Shown piece after piece: positions 21,070 through 29,814 of a DNA stretch of 64,000 nt. The notes under the pieces are model-generated. The model was given only the letters and a program-made list of their open reading frames with translations. It had not been told where the DNA came from and did no database searches. A program made the position numbers and the translations under genes. Numbering within the stretch: position 1 is the stretch's first letter; each line of letters opens with the position of its first letter. The stretch is from Pseudomonas ovata (GTDB lineage Bacteria > Pseudomonadota > Gammaproteobacteria > Pseudomonadales > Pseudomonadaceae), in NCBI RefSeq assembly GCF_003131185.1, contig NZ_QFFU01000002.1, positions 124,001 through 188,000 on the forward strand. Direction: 5' to 3'.

Positions 21070-24000
21070 ATGCACCTGCTGAGAACCCAGCCCGGTGGTT
21101 TCGTACCGGACGACAGCATTGCCGACCTGGGGCAAACCCCCGCCGACCTGGTGATTCTCTGCAGCGGCGACTCCAGCCTGGCCTTGCTGGCCGAGGCTGC
21201 GCAGCAATTGCCGGACGACTACCCGAGCCTGCGCCTAGCCAACCCGATGCAGGTGCAGAATCACGCCTCGGTCGACCTGTATGTCGAAGAAGTGCTGCAG
21301 CATGCGCGGGTCATCCTGCTCTCGCTGCACGGCGGCATCGGCTACTGGCGCTACGGCGTGCAGCGCCTGCTGGAGCTGGCGGCGCGTGGTGTGCAGGTGA
21401 TCCTGGTGCCGGGCTGCGATCGCCCGGACCCGGAATTATCCGATTTCAGCACGGTGCCGGCCGCCGAGGGCGAGCGGCTCTGGCAGTTTTTACGCCAGGG
21501 CGGGCTGGACAATGCCCTGAACCTGTTCAACTGCATGGCCAGCCAGTGGCTGGGGCGCGACTACGCCTGGCAAGAGCCCCAGGCCCTGCCACGTGCCGTC
21601 ATCTACCATCCGCACAAGACCCGGGCGCAACTGGCCGATTGGCAAACCGACTGGGCCGCCGACGCACCGGTAGCGGCCTTGATCTTCTACCGCTCGCACT
21701 TGCAGGCGGCCAACACTTCGTTCATCGACGTGTTCTGCCAGCGCTTGCAGGCCCAGGGCCTCAACCCGCTGCCGATCGCCGTGGCCAGCCTCAAGGAAGC
21801 CGGCTGTCTGACGGCCGTCGAAGACTGGCTGGACGAGGCCGATGCCGCGTTGATTCTCAACACCACAGGCTTTGCCCAGTCGAGCCCGGAAACGCCGCAC
21901 TTGCGGCCGTTCCGGCGCGATGTCCCGGTGATCCAGGCCATCTGCGCCCAGGACAACGAGCCGGCCTGGCAGGCCAGCGACCTGGGCCTGGGTGCCCGTG
22001 ACCTGGCCATGCACATCGCCTTGCCGGAGCTGGACGGGCGCATCATCAGCCGGCCGATCAGCTTCAAGGACCTGGCCTGGCACAGCGAGCGCAGCCAGTC
22101 GGATGTGGTCTGCTACCGCGCCCAGCCCGAGCGCATGGACTTCGTCGCGCACTTGGCGCGCAACTGGATCGAGCTGGCGCGGCGCGACAATGCCGACAAG
22201 CGCATCGCCCTGATCCTGGCCAACTACCCCACCCGCGACGGCCGTATCGGCAATGGGGTGGGGCTGGACACGCCGGCGGCCGCGCTGAATATCCTGCACG
22301 CCATGCAACAGCAAGGCTATCCGGTCGAGGGGTTGCCCGACAGCGGCACCGCGCTGATCCAGCAATTGCTGGGCGGGGTGACCAACGACCTGGACAGCCT
22401 CGACCTGCGACCGTGCCAGCAAAGCCTGGCACTGCAAGACTACCTGACGGCGTTTGCCACCTTGCCAGGGGCCAATCGCGAGGCGGTGATCCAGCGCTGG
22501 GGTGCGCCTGAAGCCGACCCGATGTTTCGTGGCGGACGCATGATGGTCGCCGGGCTGCGCCTGGGCCTGACCTTTGTTGGCATCCAGCCGGCCCGCGGTT
22601 ACCAGGTCGACCCCAGTGCGGTGTACCACGACCCCGATTTAATACCACCCCATGGTTACTTGGCGTTCTACTTCTGGCTGCGCTTTGCCTATGGCGCCCA
22701 GGCGGTGATCCATGTGGGCAAGCACGGCAACCTGGAATGGCTGCCGGGCAAGGGGGTCGGGCTGTCGGCGACGTGCTGGCCGGACGCGATCCTCGGCCCG
22801 TTGCCCAACATCTACCCATTTATCGTCAATGACCCGGGCGAGGGCGCGCAGGCCAAGCGCCGTACCCAGGCGGTGATCATCGACCACCTGATGCCGCCGT
22901 TGACCCGCGCCGAAACCTACGGACCGCTGCGCGACCTGGAGCGACTGGCCGACGAGTATTACGAAGCGCAGTTGCTCGACCCGCGCCGCGCCCGTGAGCT
23001 GCAACGCGAGATCCTGCAGCAGGTGCGCGACAGCCGGCTCGACCAGGAACTGCAACTGGATGCCTCGCTCAATGCCGACGCCGATGCCGCCGTCTGGCTG
23101 CCGCGCCTGGACACCTACCTGTGTGACCTGAAGGAATCGCAGATTCGCGACGGCTTGCACGTGTTCGGCGAGTCGCCGAGCGGACGGCTGCGCATCGACA
23201 CCTTGCTGGCCCTGCTGCGCATCCCGCGTGGCGACGGCCGCGGGGCGCATTCGAGCCTGCTGCGGGCCTTGGCCAAGGCCTTTGCCCTGGACTTCGACCC
23301 GCTGGACTGCGCCCTCGCCGAGCCATGCGCCCCGGAAAAACCGGCGCTCTTGCAGGCGGTGAGCCAGGAGCCCTGGCGCACGCTGGGTGACAGCCGTGAG
23401 CGGCTGGAGCTGTATGCGGCGCAACTGATCGAGCGGGCCATTGAGGGTGAAGGCCTGGCCGACATGCCGGCTCATCAAGACTTGCACCTGATCATCGAGC
23501 ACCTGCGTGAGATCGTGGCACCGCGTCTGGACGCCTGCGGCCCGGCCGAGATGCAGGGCCTGCTCAATGCGCTGGCCGGGCGTTTCGTACCGGCCGGCCC
23601 CAGTGGTGCACCGAGTCGCGGGCGGCTGGACGTGCTGCCCACCGGGCGCAATTTTTTCAGCGTCGATGTACGCAACCTGCCGACCCCTACGGCCTGGCGC
23701 ATCGGTTTTCATTCGACCAGCCTGTTGCTGGAACGTCACCTGCAAGATCATGGCGATCATTTGCGCCAGCTTGGCCTGTCGGTGTGGGGCACTGCGACCA
23801 TGCGCACCGGCGGTGATGACATTGCCCAGGCCATGGCCCTGATGGGCGTGCGCCCGGTCTGGGCGACCGGCAGCCAGCGGGTCGACGATTTCGAGATCCT
23901 GCCGGTGAGCCTTCTGGATCGGCCCCGTGTCGATGTGACCCTGCGGGTGTCAGGATTCTTTCGCGACGCTTTTGCCAGCCTGATTCGCCTGTTTGACGCC

Positions 24001-24834
24001 GCTGTACAAGCGGTGGCGGCCCTTGATGAGCCGGACGACCTCAATCCACTGGCGGCCCGCGTGCGCCAGGAACGCCTGGAACTGCAAGCCAGGGGCGTCA
24101 GTGAAGACGATGCCCGGCGCCAGGCCGGCTGGAGGGTGTTCGGCGCCAAGCCCGGCGCCTATGGTGCAGGCGTGCAGGGCGCCATTGATGGCCGCGTGTG
24201 GCAAAGTCGCGAAGACCTGGCCGAGGTTTACCTGAACTGGGGCGGCTACGCCTATGGCGGCCAGGACGATGGTACTCCGGCGCGTCAGCACTTCGCCCAG
24301 CGCCTGTCCAGGGTACAGGCGGTGCTGCAGAACCAGGACAACCGGGAGCATGACCTGCTCGATTCCAACGATTATTACCAGTTCCAGGGCGGCATGCTCG
24401 CCGCAGCTGACAGCCTGAGCGGCGAAAAGACCGCCAGCTATCACGGCGATCACAGCCAGCCGGACCTGCCGAAAATCCGCACCCTCAAGGAAGAGCTCAA
24501 CCGGGTGATCCGCTCGCGGGCGGCCAACCCCAAGTGGATCGAAGGGGTCAAGCGCCACGGCTATAAAGGCGCTTTCGAAATGGCCGCCACGGTGGACTTC
24601 CTGTTTGGCTTCGATGCCACCACCGAACTGATCGACGACCACCAGTATGAACTGCTGGCTGACGCCTACCTGCTCGATGGCGACACCCGCGAGTTTATCC
24701 AGCAGCACAACCCCGATGCCCTGCGCGACATGACCGAGCGCTTGCTCGAAGCCCAGCAACGTGGCCTGTGGCAGGAACCGGGCGAGTATCGCGAGGCGCT
24801 GGAAACCTTGCTGCTGGACATTGAAGAGAATTGA
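21070..24834 (+). CDS. cobN: Cobaltochelatase large subunit CobN
   Basis: A 1254-aa protein homologous to CobN and magnesium chelatase subunit H, the catalytic subunit that inserts cobalt into hydrogenobyrinic acid a,c-diamide. Visible conserved blocks include LSLHGGIGYWRYG, PTRDGRIGNGVGLDTPAA, YQVDPSAVYHDPDLIPPHGY, VIHVGKHGNLEWLPGKG and GEGAQAKRRTQAVIIDHLMPP. Length is normal for CobN. It starts 3 nt after cobW and ends 3 nt before the chlI-like gene, so translation is likely coupled. ATP-driven partner subunits are the adjacent AAA+ and VWA frames instead of CobS and CobT. Confidence 0.95.
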   Translation: MHLLRTQPGGFVPDDSIADLGQTPADLVILCSGDSSLALLAEAAQQLPDDYPSLRLANPMQVQNHASVDLYVEEVLQHARVILLSLHGGIGYWRYGVQRLLELAARGVQVILVPGCDRPDPELSDFSTVPAAEGERLWQFLRQGGLDNALNLFNCMASQWLGRDYAWQEPQALPRAVIYHPHKTRAQLADWQTDWAADAPVAALIFYRSHLQAANTSFIDVFCQRLQAQGLNPLPIAVASLKEAGCLTAVEDWLDEADAALILNTTGFAQSSPETPHLRPFRRDVPVIQAICAQDNEPAWQASDLGLGARDLAMHIALPELDGRIISRPISFKDLAWHSERSQSDVVCYRAQPERMDFVAHLARNWIELARRDNADKRIALILANYPTRDGRIGNGVGLDTPAAALNILHAMQQQGYPVEGLPDSGTALIQQLLGGVTNDLDSLDLRPCQQSLALQDYLTAFATLPGANREAVIQRWGAPEADPMFRGGRMMVAGLRLGLTFVGIQPARGYQVDPSAVYHDPDLIPPHGYLAFYFWLRFAYGAQAVIHVGKHGNLEWLPGKGVGLSATCWPDAILGPLPNIYPFIVNDPGEGAQAKRRTQAVIIDHLMPPLTRAETYGPLRDLERLADEYYEAQLLDPRRARELQREILQQVRDSRLDQELQLDASLNADADAAVWLPRLDTYLCDLKESQIRDGLHVFGESPSGRLRIDTLLALLRIPRGDGRGAHSSLLRALAKAFALDFDPLDCALAEPCAPEKPALLQAVSQEPWRTLGDSRERLELYAAQLIERAIEGEGLADMPAHQDLHLIIEHLREIVAPRLDACGPAEMQGLLNALAGRFVPAGPSGAPSRGRLDVLPTGRNFFSVDVRNLPTPTAWRIGFHSTSLLLERHLQDHGDHLRQLGLSVWGTATMRTGGDDIAQAMALMGVRPVWATGSQRVDDFEILPVSLLDRPRVDVTLRVSGFFRDAFASLIRLFDAAVQAVAALDEPDDLNPLAARVRQERLELQARGVSEDDARRQAGWRVFGAKPGAYGAGVQGAIDGRVWQSREDLAEVYLNWGGYAYGGQDDGTPARQHFAQRLSRVQAVLQNQDNREHDLLDSNDYYQFQGGMLAAADSLSGEKTASYHGDHSQPDLPKIRTLKEELNRVIRSRAANPKWIEGVKRHGYKGAFEMAATVDFLFGFDATTELIDDHQYELLADAYLLDGDTREFIQQHNPDALRDMTERLLEAQQRGLWQEPGEYREALETLLLDIEEN

Positions 24835-24837
24835 ATC

Positions 24838-25860
24838 GTGTCTGATACCACCCCCTATGATGCTGCGCATTTTCCCCTGGCGGCCGTTGTCGGCGCCGAC
24901 GCACTCAAACTGGCGCTGTGCCTGACCGCCATCGACCCGAAGATCGGCGGGGTGCTGATCGAGGGGCCGCGCGGCATGGCCAAATCGACCCTGGCCCGTG
25001 GCCTGGCCGACCTGATCGAGGGTGCCGCTTTCGTCACCTTGCCCTTGGGCGCCAGCGAAGAACGACTGGTAGGTACGCTGGACCTGGATGCGGCACTGGG
25101 CGAGGGCAGGGCGACGTTTTCTCCAGGTGTGCTGGCCAAGGCCGATGGTGGTGTGTTGTATGTCGATGAGGTCAACCTGCTGGCCGATCACCTGGTCGAT
25201 CTGTTGCTCGACGTCGCCGCCAGCGGCACCAACCTGGTCGAGCGCGACGGTATTTCCCATCGTCACGCGGCGCGCTTCATTCTGATCGGCACCATGAACC
25301 CGGAAGAGGGTGAGTTGCGCCCGCAACTGCTTGACCGCTTCGGCCTCAATGTCGCCCTCAGCGGACAGACCCTGCCGGCCGAGCGCGGGCAGATCATTCG
25401 TCGCCGCCTGGCCTTCGACAGCGACCCGCAGACCTTTATCGAACAGTGGCAACCCGCACAGCAGGCTTTGCAGCAACGCTGCGCCCAGGCCCGTCAGCGT
25501 CTGGCCAGCATCCCGCTGGACGAGACCAGTCTGACCCTGATCAACGAGCGCTGTTTCGCCGCTGGCGTCGACGGGCTACGTGCTGACCTTGTGTGGCTGC
25601 GTGCCGCCCGCGCCCATGCGGCCTGGCGCGGCAGCGACGCCATTGCGCTGGAAGATATTGACGCGGTGGCCGAATTTGCCTTGCGTCATCGTCGAAACAA
25701 TACCACCCCAAACTCAGTGCCGCCTCAACAACAACCACCTTCTGCTAACACACAAAGCAGTCATCAAAGCGAGGGGCAGGGCAACTGGGGCGAGCTGCCA
25801 GCCCAAAGCGTTGCCACGGCTTCGCGCCGCCAGATCCCGAACTGGCCAAAAAAGCCCTAG
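24838..25860 (+). CDS. ChlI-type AAA+ ATPase subunit of the cobaltochelatase (zero-frame product)
   Basis: A 340-aa AAA+ protein of the magnesium-chelatase I class, starting at GTG 4 nt after the cobN stop. Walker A is GPRGMAKSTLARGL (about residue 42), Walker B is GGVLYVDEVNLLADHL (about 103) and the sensor region is LIGTMNPEEGELRPQLLDRFG (about 150). After about residue 280 comes a Pro/Gln/Ser-rich linker ending PNWPKKP and TAG. In chlI/chlD-type chelatases this linker joins the AAA+ part to the VWA domain. Here the stop sits right at the linker, preceded by a slippery A AAA AAG (25848-25854), so two products, 340 and about 562 aa, are likely from one mRNA. Confidence 0.9.
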   Translation: MSDTTPYDAAHFPLAAVVGADALKLALCLTAIDPKIGGVLIEGPRGMAKSTLARGLADLIEGAAFVTLPLGASEERLVGTLDLDAALGEGRATFSPGVLAKADGGVLYVDEVNLLADHLVDLLLDVAASGTNLVERDGISHRHAARFILIGTMNPEEGELRPQLLDRFGLNVALSGQTLPAERGQIIRRRLAFDSDPQTFIEQWQPAQQALQQRCAQARQRLASIPLDETSLTLINERCFAAGVDGLRADLVWLRAARAHAAWRGSDAIALEDIDAVAEFALRHRRNNTTPNSVPPQQQPPSANTQSSHQSEGQGNWGELPAQSVATASRRQIPNWPKKP

Positions 25861-25895
25861 GCATCCGCCCCCGTCCAGCCAAGGGGGCGGATGCC
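25848..25895 (+). promoter_or_regulatory. Probable -1 programmed ribosomal frameshift signal
   Basis: The zero-frame codons CCA AAA AAG contain the heptamer A AAA AAG at 25848-25854, the same slippery sequence used by E. coli dnaX. A 5-nt spacer (25855-25859) is followed by a perfect 13-bp hairpin: GGCATCCGCCCCC (25860-25872), a 10-nt loop, and GGGGGCGGATGCC (25883-25895). The zero-frame TAG stop is at 25858-25860, at the foot of the hairpin. A -1 slip moves ribosomes into the VWA frame, which is open from 25749 to the TAA at 26523-26525. No strong Shine-Dalgarno-like stimulator is visible upstream of the heptamer. Confidence 0.85.
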
Positions 25896-26525
25896 AGCCC
25901 TCGACAAGGCAAGCTCGCTGGCGGTCGACTGGGGGCGACGCGGCCCGGGCAGGGCGGCCCGATTGCCTGGCCGCCGACCTTGCTGCGTGGCCGGCCGCAA
26001 AAGCTCCGCGACCTGATTCGCCAGCCGCGTAGCCAGCGCCCGCAAGAACTACTGTTAGTCGTGGTTGATGCTTCGGCATCCACCCGGCGCAATCAGGGCC
26101 TGAGCCTGGCCAAAGGGGTGCTGGCCCAGGCGTTCGACGACGCCTATCGCCGCCGTGCACGCCTGGCTTTGCTGACCGCCAGCGGCAACCAGCCGCACTG
26201 GCAGCACCAAGGCCTGAAAGCCTCCCATGCCCTGCAACCCTGGCTTGAACACCTGGGCGCTGGTGGCGGCACACCTTTGGGTCAGGCGTTGCAGCAGGCC
26301 GCGCAATGGTTGATAGAAAGACGTAAACGCTACCCCGCTGAAAGCCAGCGTTTACTGGTGCTGACCGACGGCCGCCTGGCAACACTGCCGACCTTGCCTG
26401 TGTTCGATTGCCCCGGCGTGTTGATCGATATCGAAACCGGGCCCATCCGGTTGGGCAGGGCCAAGGCGCTGGCGCAAGGCCTGGGCATCGACTATCAGCA
26501 TGTGGAAGCACTGCCGGTCGTATAA
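25854..26525 (+). CDS. VWA domain half of a frameshift-encoded ChlD-like chelatase subunit
   Basis: From 25854 the -1 frame encodes 223 aa beginning ALGIRPRPAKGADA, a basic linker, then PIAWPPTLLRGRP and the VWA domain. The metal-ion-dependent adhesion site is complete: DASAST, the threonine in GGGTPLGQAL, and LTDGR. Between 25749 and 25979 this frame has no ATG or GTG, and the first TTG (25980) has no Shine-Dalgarno and would cut off the linker. The most economical reading is a 562-aa fusion 24838-25854/25854-26525, the medium (ChlD-like) chelatase subunit, with the 340-aa form as the small subunit. A simple sequencing indel is the main alternative. Confidence 0.8.
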   Translation, partial: ALGIRPRPAKGADASPRQGKLAGGRLGATRPGQGGPIAWPPTLLRGRPQKLRDLIRQPRSQRPQELLLVVVDASASTRRNQGLSLAKGVLAQAFDDAYRRRARLALLTASGNQPHWQHQGLKASHALQPWLEHLGAGGGTPLGQALQQAAQWLIERRKRYPAESQRLLVLTDGRLATLPTLPVFDCPGVLIDIETGPIRLGRAKALAQGLGIDYQHVEALPVV

Positions 26526-26597
26526 ATTCATTCAGGGCGCTGTATCCGCTGCCGGCCGAGACGGCGGTTGACATCAGCAGCAGGCTTGTCGAATATA

Positions 26598-26622
26598 TAG
26601 CGCACTATGCAATAGCGAGCTA
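26598..26622. promoter_or_regulatory. Candidate MarR operator
   Basis: A 25-bp imperfect palindrome with half-sites TAGCgCaCTAT and ATAGcGaGCTA around a 3-nt centre ends 4 nt before the MarR start codon. Similar ATAGCG-type palindromes are bound by OhrR/MarR-class repressors, so autoregulation is likely. Confidence 0.55.
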
Positions 26623-26626
26623 TCTA

Positions 26627-27058
26627 ATGACTTCGAGCCGGGAACGGGTAGGCACCCAACTGTCGTTTTCGCTTTATGCGGCGGCCAATCGCATGGTGCG
26701 ACTGCACAAGCCTTTTCTTGAACCGCTGGGCCTGACCTTTCCACAGTATCTGGTCATTCTGGAGCTGTTGAACGGTTCGCCACTTTCCGTGGGCGCGCTC
26801 GGCACCTGCCTGGCGATGGACGCAGGCACCATCACGCCCCTGCTCAAGCGCCTTGAGGCGGCCGGATTCGTGACCCGCACACGCGATCCTGCCGATGAGC
26901 GCCGTGTGATGGTTGACCTGACGGCCCACAGCCGCCAGCTGGAAGCCGAGATCCGTGGCGTGACCCGGCAGATCAAGTCAGCCTGCCAGCTCGACGAGCA
27001 AGGTATCGATGAGTTGCGTCACACCCTGGATGCGCTCGGCCATCCCGCCACTGACTGA
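26627..27058 (+). CDS. MarR family regulator (OhrR-like)
   Basis: A 143-aa winged-helix protein. QLSFSLYAAANRMVRLHKPFL leads into LTFPQYLVILEL, the recognition region GALGTCLAMDAGTITPLLKRLE, and the wing TRTRDPADERRVMVDLT, all in the positions expected for the OhrR/MgrA subgroup. A redox cysteine at the OhrR N-terminal position is not seen (the equivalent block has no Cys), while a Cys is present in GALGTCLAM. ATG 26627 directly follows a palindrome. It probably controls itself and the reductase 43 nt downstream. Confidence 0.85.
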   Translation: MTSSRERVGTQLSFSLYAAANRMVRLHKPFLEPLGLTFPQYLVILELLNGSPLSVGALGTCLAMDAGTITPLLKRLEAAGFVTRTRDPADERRVMVDLTAHSRQLEAEIRGVTRQIKSACQLDEQGIDELRHTLDALGHPATD

Positions 27059-27101
27059 AACATCCTTCACTTCAAACGTATTTACCTAAGAGGTCAGTCA
27101 A

Positions 27102-27836
27102 ATGAAAATCGGCATTATCGGTGCAGGCAATATTGGCGCTACCCTGGCCCGCAAGTTCGCGGCGCGCGGTCATGACGTCAAACTGGCAAACTCCAAAAGC
27201 CCTCAGACCCTTCAGGCGCTGGCCGATGAGATCGGCGTACGCGCCGTGACCCGGGAGGAGGCGGTGCTTGATGTTGAAGTCGTCATTCTCTCCATTCCCT
27301 TTGCCAGGTATCCGGACCTGCGCCAGATCCTGAAGGATGTACCGCAGAGCGTCGTTGTCATTGATACGTCCAATTACTACCCGGCACGCGACGGGGCGAT
27401 CAAGGAGGTGGACGACGGCAAGCCCGAGAGCATTTGGGTCAGCGAGCAGATTGGCCGTCCGGTCATCAAGGCATGGAATGCCGTCCTCGCGTCGACGCTT
27501 GCCAATAACGGTCAACCCGCTGGATCTGACTCGCGCATCGCCTTGCCTGTGGCTGGCGATGACGTCAAGGCTGAGGCCGTTGCACAGGACCTGGTGGAGG
27601 AAACCGGCTTTACCGCGCTGGCCGCGGGTCGTCTTGAGGACTCATGGCGCCAGCAGCCGGGAACGCCTGGCTACTGCACGGAACTCACGATGCCAGCGTT
27701 GAAAGTGGCCTTGCAGGCGGCCGACAAGAAGAGGGCGCGTGGAAACCTGGATGCATTCATGGCCAGGTACATGGCTTCTGGCGGTCAGCTCACACATGAA
27801 CAGATGGTTGCCATCAATCGTGAAGTGACGGCCTGA
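27102..27836 (+). CDS. NADPH-dependent F420-reductase-like oxidoreductase
   Basis: A 244-aa protein beginning MKIGIIGAGNIGATLARKFA, the dinucleotide-binding loop of the F420_oxidored / NADP-dependent reductase family, followed by LANSKSPQTLQALADE, VVILSIPFARYPDLR and VVIDTSNYYPARDG. Pseudomonas does not make F420, so members here use another acceptor; the substrate is unknown. An AAGAGG Shine-Dalgarno precedes the ATG. It is probably co-transcribed with, and controlled by, the MarR gene. Confidence 0.8.
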   Translation: MKIGIIGAGNIGATLARKFAARGHDVKLANSKSPQTLQALADEIGVRAVTREEAVLDVEVVILSIPFARYPDLRQILKDVPQSVVVIDTSNYYPARDGAIKEVDDGKPESIWVSEQIGRPVIKAWNAVLASTLANNGQPAGSDSRIALPVAGDDVKAEAVAQDLVEETGFTALAAGRLEDSWRQQPGTPGYCTELTMPALKVALQAADKKRARGNLDAFMARYMASGGQLTHEQMVAINREVTA

Positions 27837-27861
27837 TCAAGCCCGGCAGCCCTTATGGATG

Positions 27862-28197
27862 CCAGGCGCGGACAATGTCGTGCCCGCAATAACCCTTTCG
27901 CGGCCGTTGGTCGCGCCTACGAGTGCCACTGCCATGCCGGCCCCTGACCTGATCTGGCCGAAATATTTTTCCGGTACTGACAACGCAGGTAGTTTTTAGA
28001 GGGGCCCTGCAGACCTTGTGTCCTCTGGCCTGACACGGTAGGAGCGACCAGCGGTCGCGAAGGTGGATGGCCAGGCGCGGACAATGTCGTGCCTGCAATA
28101 ACCCTTTCGCGACCGTTGGTCGCTCCTACGTGGGCCACTGCCATGCCGGCCCGTCCAGCAGGCCTTGCTGGCCCCTGACCTGGGTCTGGCCAAAGGG
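27862..28197. repeat. Direct duplication carrying REP units and an ATPase gene tail
   Basis: A block beginning CCAGGCGCGGACAATGTCGT occurs at 27862 and again at 28071. Both copies run through CAATAACCCTTTCGCG, a REP unit and GCCACTGCCATGCCGGCC, and then into CCTGACCTG-TCTGGCC. In the right copy this last part is the 3' end of the ATPase gene at 28126-29304; in the left copy it is a diverged remnant (to about 27980). A single REP, GGTAGGAGCGACCAGCGGTC, lies between them at about 28037-28056. Confidence 0.7.
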
Positions 28198-29304
28198 TTT
28201 TTCCAGCACCACGCTTACGCACGCCGGTAACGGTTCGAGTGCCGCGACCAGGCGACTGGCGTGCGACACCACCCACACCTGCCCACGGTCGGCGGCCTGG
28301 CCGATCAGGCGTGCCAGTGCCGGCAGCAGGTCCGGGTGCAGGCTGCTCTCCGGTTCGTTCAGCACCATCAGTGCCGGTGGGCGCGGGGTGAGCAGGGCGG
28401 CGACCAGCAGCAGGTAGCGCAAGGTGCCGTCGGACAGTTCGCTGACCAGCAAGGGTCGCAGCATGCCGGGTTGTTGCAGGGCCAGGCCGAACAGCCCGTC
28501 GCGCACGGTAATGTGCATGGTCGAGCCGGGAAAGGCGTCGTCGATGGCGGCATCCAGTGCCTGCGGGTCGCCGATTTCACGGATGGTCTGCAGGGCGGCG
28601 GCCAGGTCGCGGCCGCTGTGGTGCAGCACCGGGGTGCGTGTGCCGACTTGCGGTTGACGCGCTGGGGCTGTGGCATCGGTGCGAAAGTGATCGTAAAAGC
28701 GCCAGTCGCGCACGCTGCTGCGCAGGGTTTCAATCTCCGGGCAGTCGAGGGCGCCGCCGGTGTCGAACAGGCTGTAGAAATCGGGCAGGCGTGTGGTCAG
28801 GGTGCGCCATTCGCGCGCGTTGCGCATACGCACGCTCGGCCCCTTGCGCTCGACCAGCACGCTGGCGGGTCGATAGACCGCTCCGGCCCAGATGACTTCA
28901 CGCTTGATCTGCGGGTCGCGCCCGAACAGCGAGGGCCGCTGCGGCGACTCGCCGGGGCTGGGCTCAGGCAAGCCAAGGCTCAATGCATAACTGAAATGCT
29001 CGCCGGCAAAGCCCAGGCGCATGCGCTGTGGCGTGCGCCGATGCAAGCCTTGCACCGGCTGTTCGCCGCGCAATACGGCGGCTGAAAACTGCTCGGGTCC
29101 TGCCCAGAAGCATGAGTCCAGCCCACCTTCACGGGCAATGCCTTGCACCACGCCTTCCCGGGCGGTGTCGGCCAGCAGCCGCAAAGCGCGATACAGATTG
29201 GACTTGCCGCTGCCATTGGCCCCGGTGACCACGGTCAGACGGCCCAGCGACAGCTGCAGATCATGCAGGGAGCGATAGTTTTCGACGGCAAGGGTATACA
29301 GCAA
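28126..29304 (-). CDS. RecF/SMC-like AAA family ATPase
   Basis: A 392-aa ABC-ATPase-fold protein starting at TTG 29302-29304 with AAGGAG 8 nt upstream. It begins with VENYRSLHDLQLSLGRLTVV then Walker A GANGSGKSNLYRAL (residue about 30). The C-terminal part has the signature-like LSDGTLRYLLLVAALL and Walker B LMVLNEPESSLHPDLLPAL, then the histidine switch VVSHASRLV. This is the DUF2813/RecF-like family of stand-alone ATPases, some of which serve in DNA repair or defence with partner nucleases; no partner gene is adjacent here. Its stop codon lies inside a REP element, so the last few residues may be recently altered. Confidence 0.8.
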   Translation of the reverse strand: MLYTLAVENYRSLHDLQLSLGRLTVVTGANGSGKSNLYRALRLLADTAREGVVQGIAREGGLDSCFWAGPEQFSAAVLRGEQPVQGLHRRTPQRMRLGFAGEHFSYALSLGLPEPSPGESPQRPSLFGRDPQIKREVIWAGAVYRPASVLVERKGPSVRMRNAREWRTLTTRLPDFYSLFDTGGALDCPEIETLRSSVRDWRFYDHFRTDATAPARQPQVGTRTPVLHHSGRDLAAALQTIREIGDPQALDAAIDDAFPGSTMHITVRDGLFGLALQQPGMLRPLLVSELSDGTLRYLLLVAALLTPRPPALMVLNEPESSLHPDLLPALARLIGQAADRGQVWVVSHASRLVAALEPLPACVSVVLEKPFGQTQVRGQQGLLDGPAWQWPT

Positions 29305-29524
29305 GGGAGTGCTCCTTGGACTGGCCTGGGCGGCAAGAGGAGCAAAGGTACAAGAAGGACTGGGTGGTTATCCAGTTTTCGCGGAAAAAATGGCAGTCAA
29401 CGATGTACTACCGTGATCTTTACGGGTCTGGTAAAGCCGGCGGACTTATAAAAGAAAGTGGCTCCGCCTGATTAAGCAAAGAGCCACATTCATGCAAAAA
29501 GACAGTGCAGTGCAACGCGAATGA

Positions 29525-29791
29525 TCAGGCCGGCATGGTCCACGGCTGAAGACTGTAACCCTCGCGGCTTAGTTCTTCGCGCGCCTGTTGCAAGGCATTG
29601 GCCAGTTGCACAGGGTCAGAATAAGTGCCACGCGGAAGTTGCTGGCGGCCAATGCGTGCGCTGAAGCGGTCGAGCACGGTCAGGCTGAGTTCGCCGTTGC
29701 CATCCTGTGGGGCCCAGGCCACGCACTGGAAGGGATGGAAGGCTTTGCCAGCAATCAGCAGTGCATCATTGAAGCGCAGTGGGGCGTTCAT
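29525..29791 (-). CDS. Hypothetical protein, 88 aa
   Basis: A short soluble protein, MNAPLRFNDALLIAGKAFHP at the N-terminus, with ELSLTVLDRFSARIGRQQLP and a helical end ALQQAREELSREGYSLQ. I know no function. The second ATG (29791) is preferred because GAGG is 8 nt upstream, whereas the first ATG (29797) abuts it. It may be preceded by a 38-aa frame at 29815-29931. Confidence 0.65.
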   Translation of the reverse strand: MNAPLRFNDALLIAGKAFHPFQCVAWAPQDGNGELSLTVLDRFSARIGRQQLPRGTYSDPVQLANALQQAREELSREGYSLQPWTMPA

Positions 29792-29814
29792 GGTCATTTC
29801 CTCAAGGTGCCCAT

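Noticed and set aside
25980..26525. VWA frame as an independent gene starting at TTG 25980
   Set aside because: No Shine-Dalgarno, and this start would drop about 42 upstream residues of an open linker that includes the hairpin; the frameshift model explains the layout.
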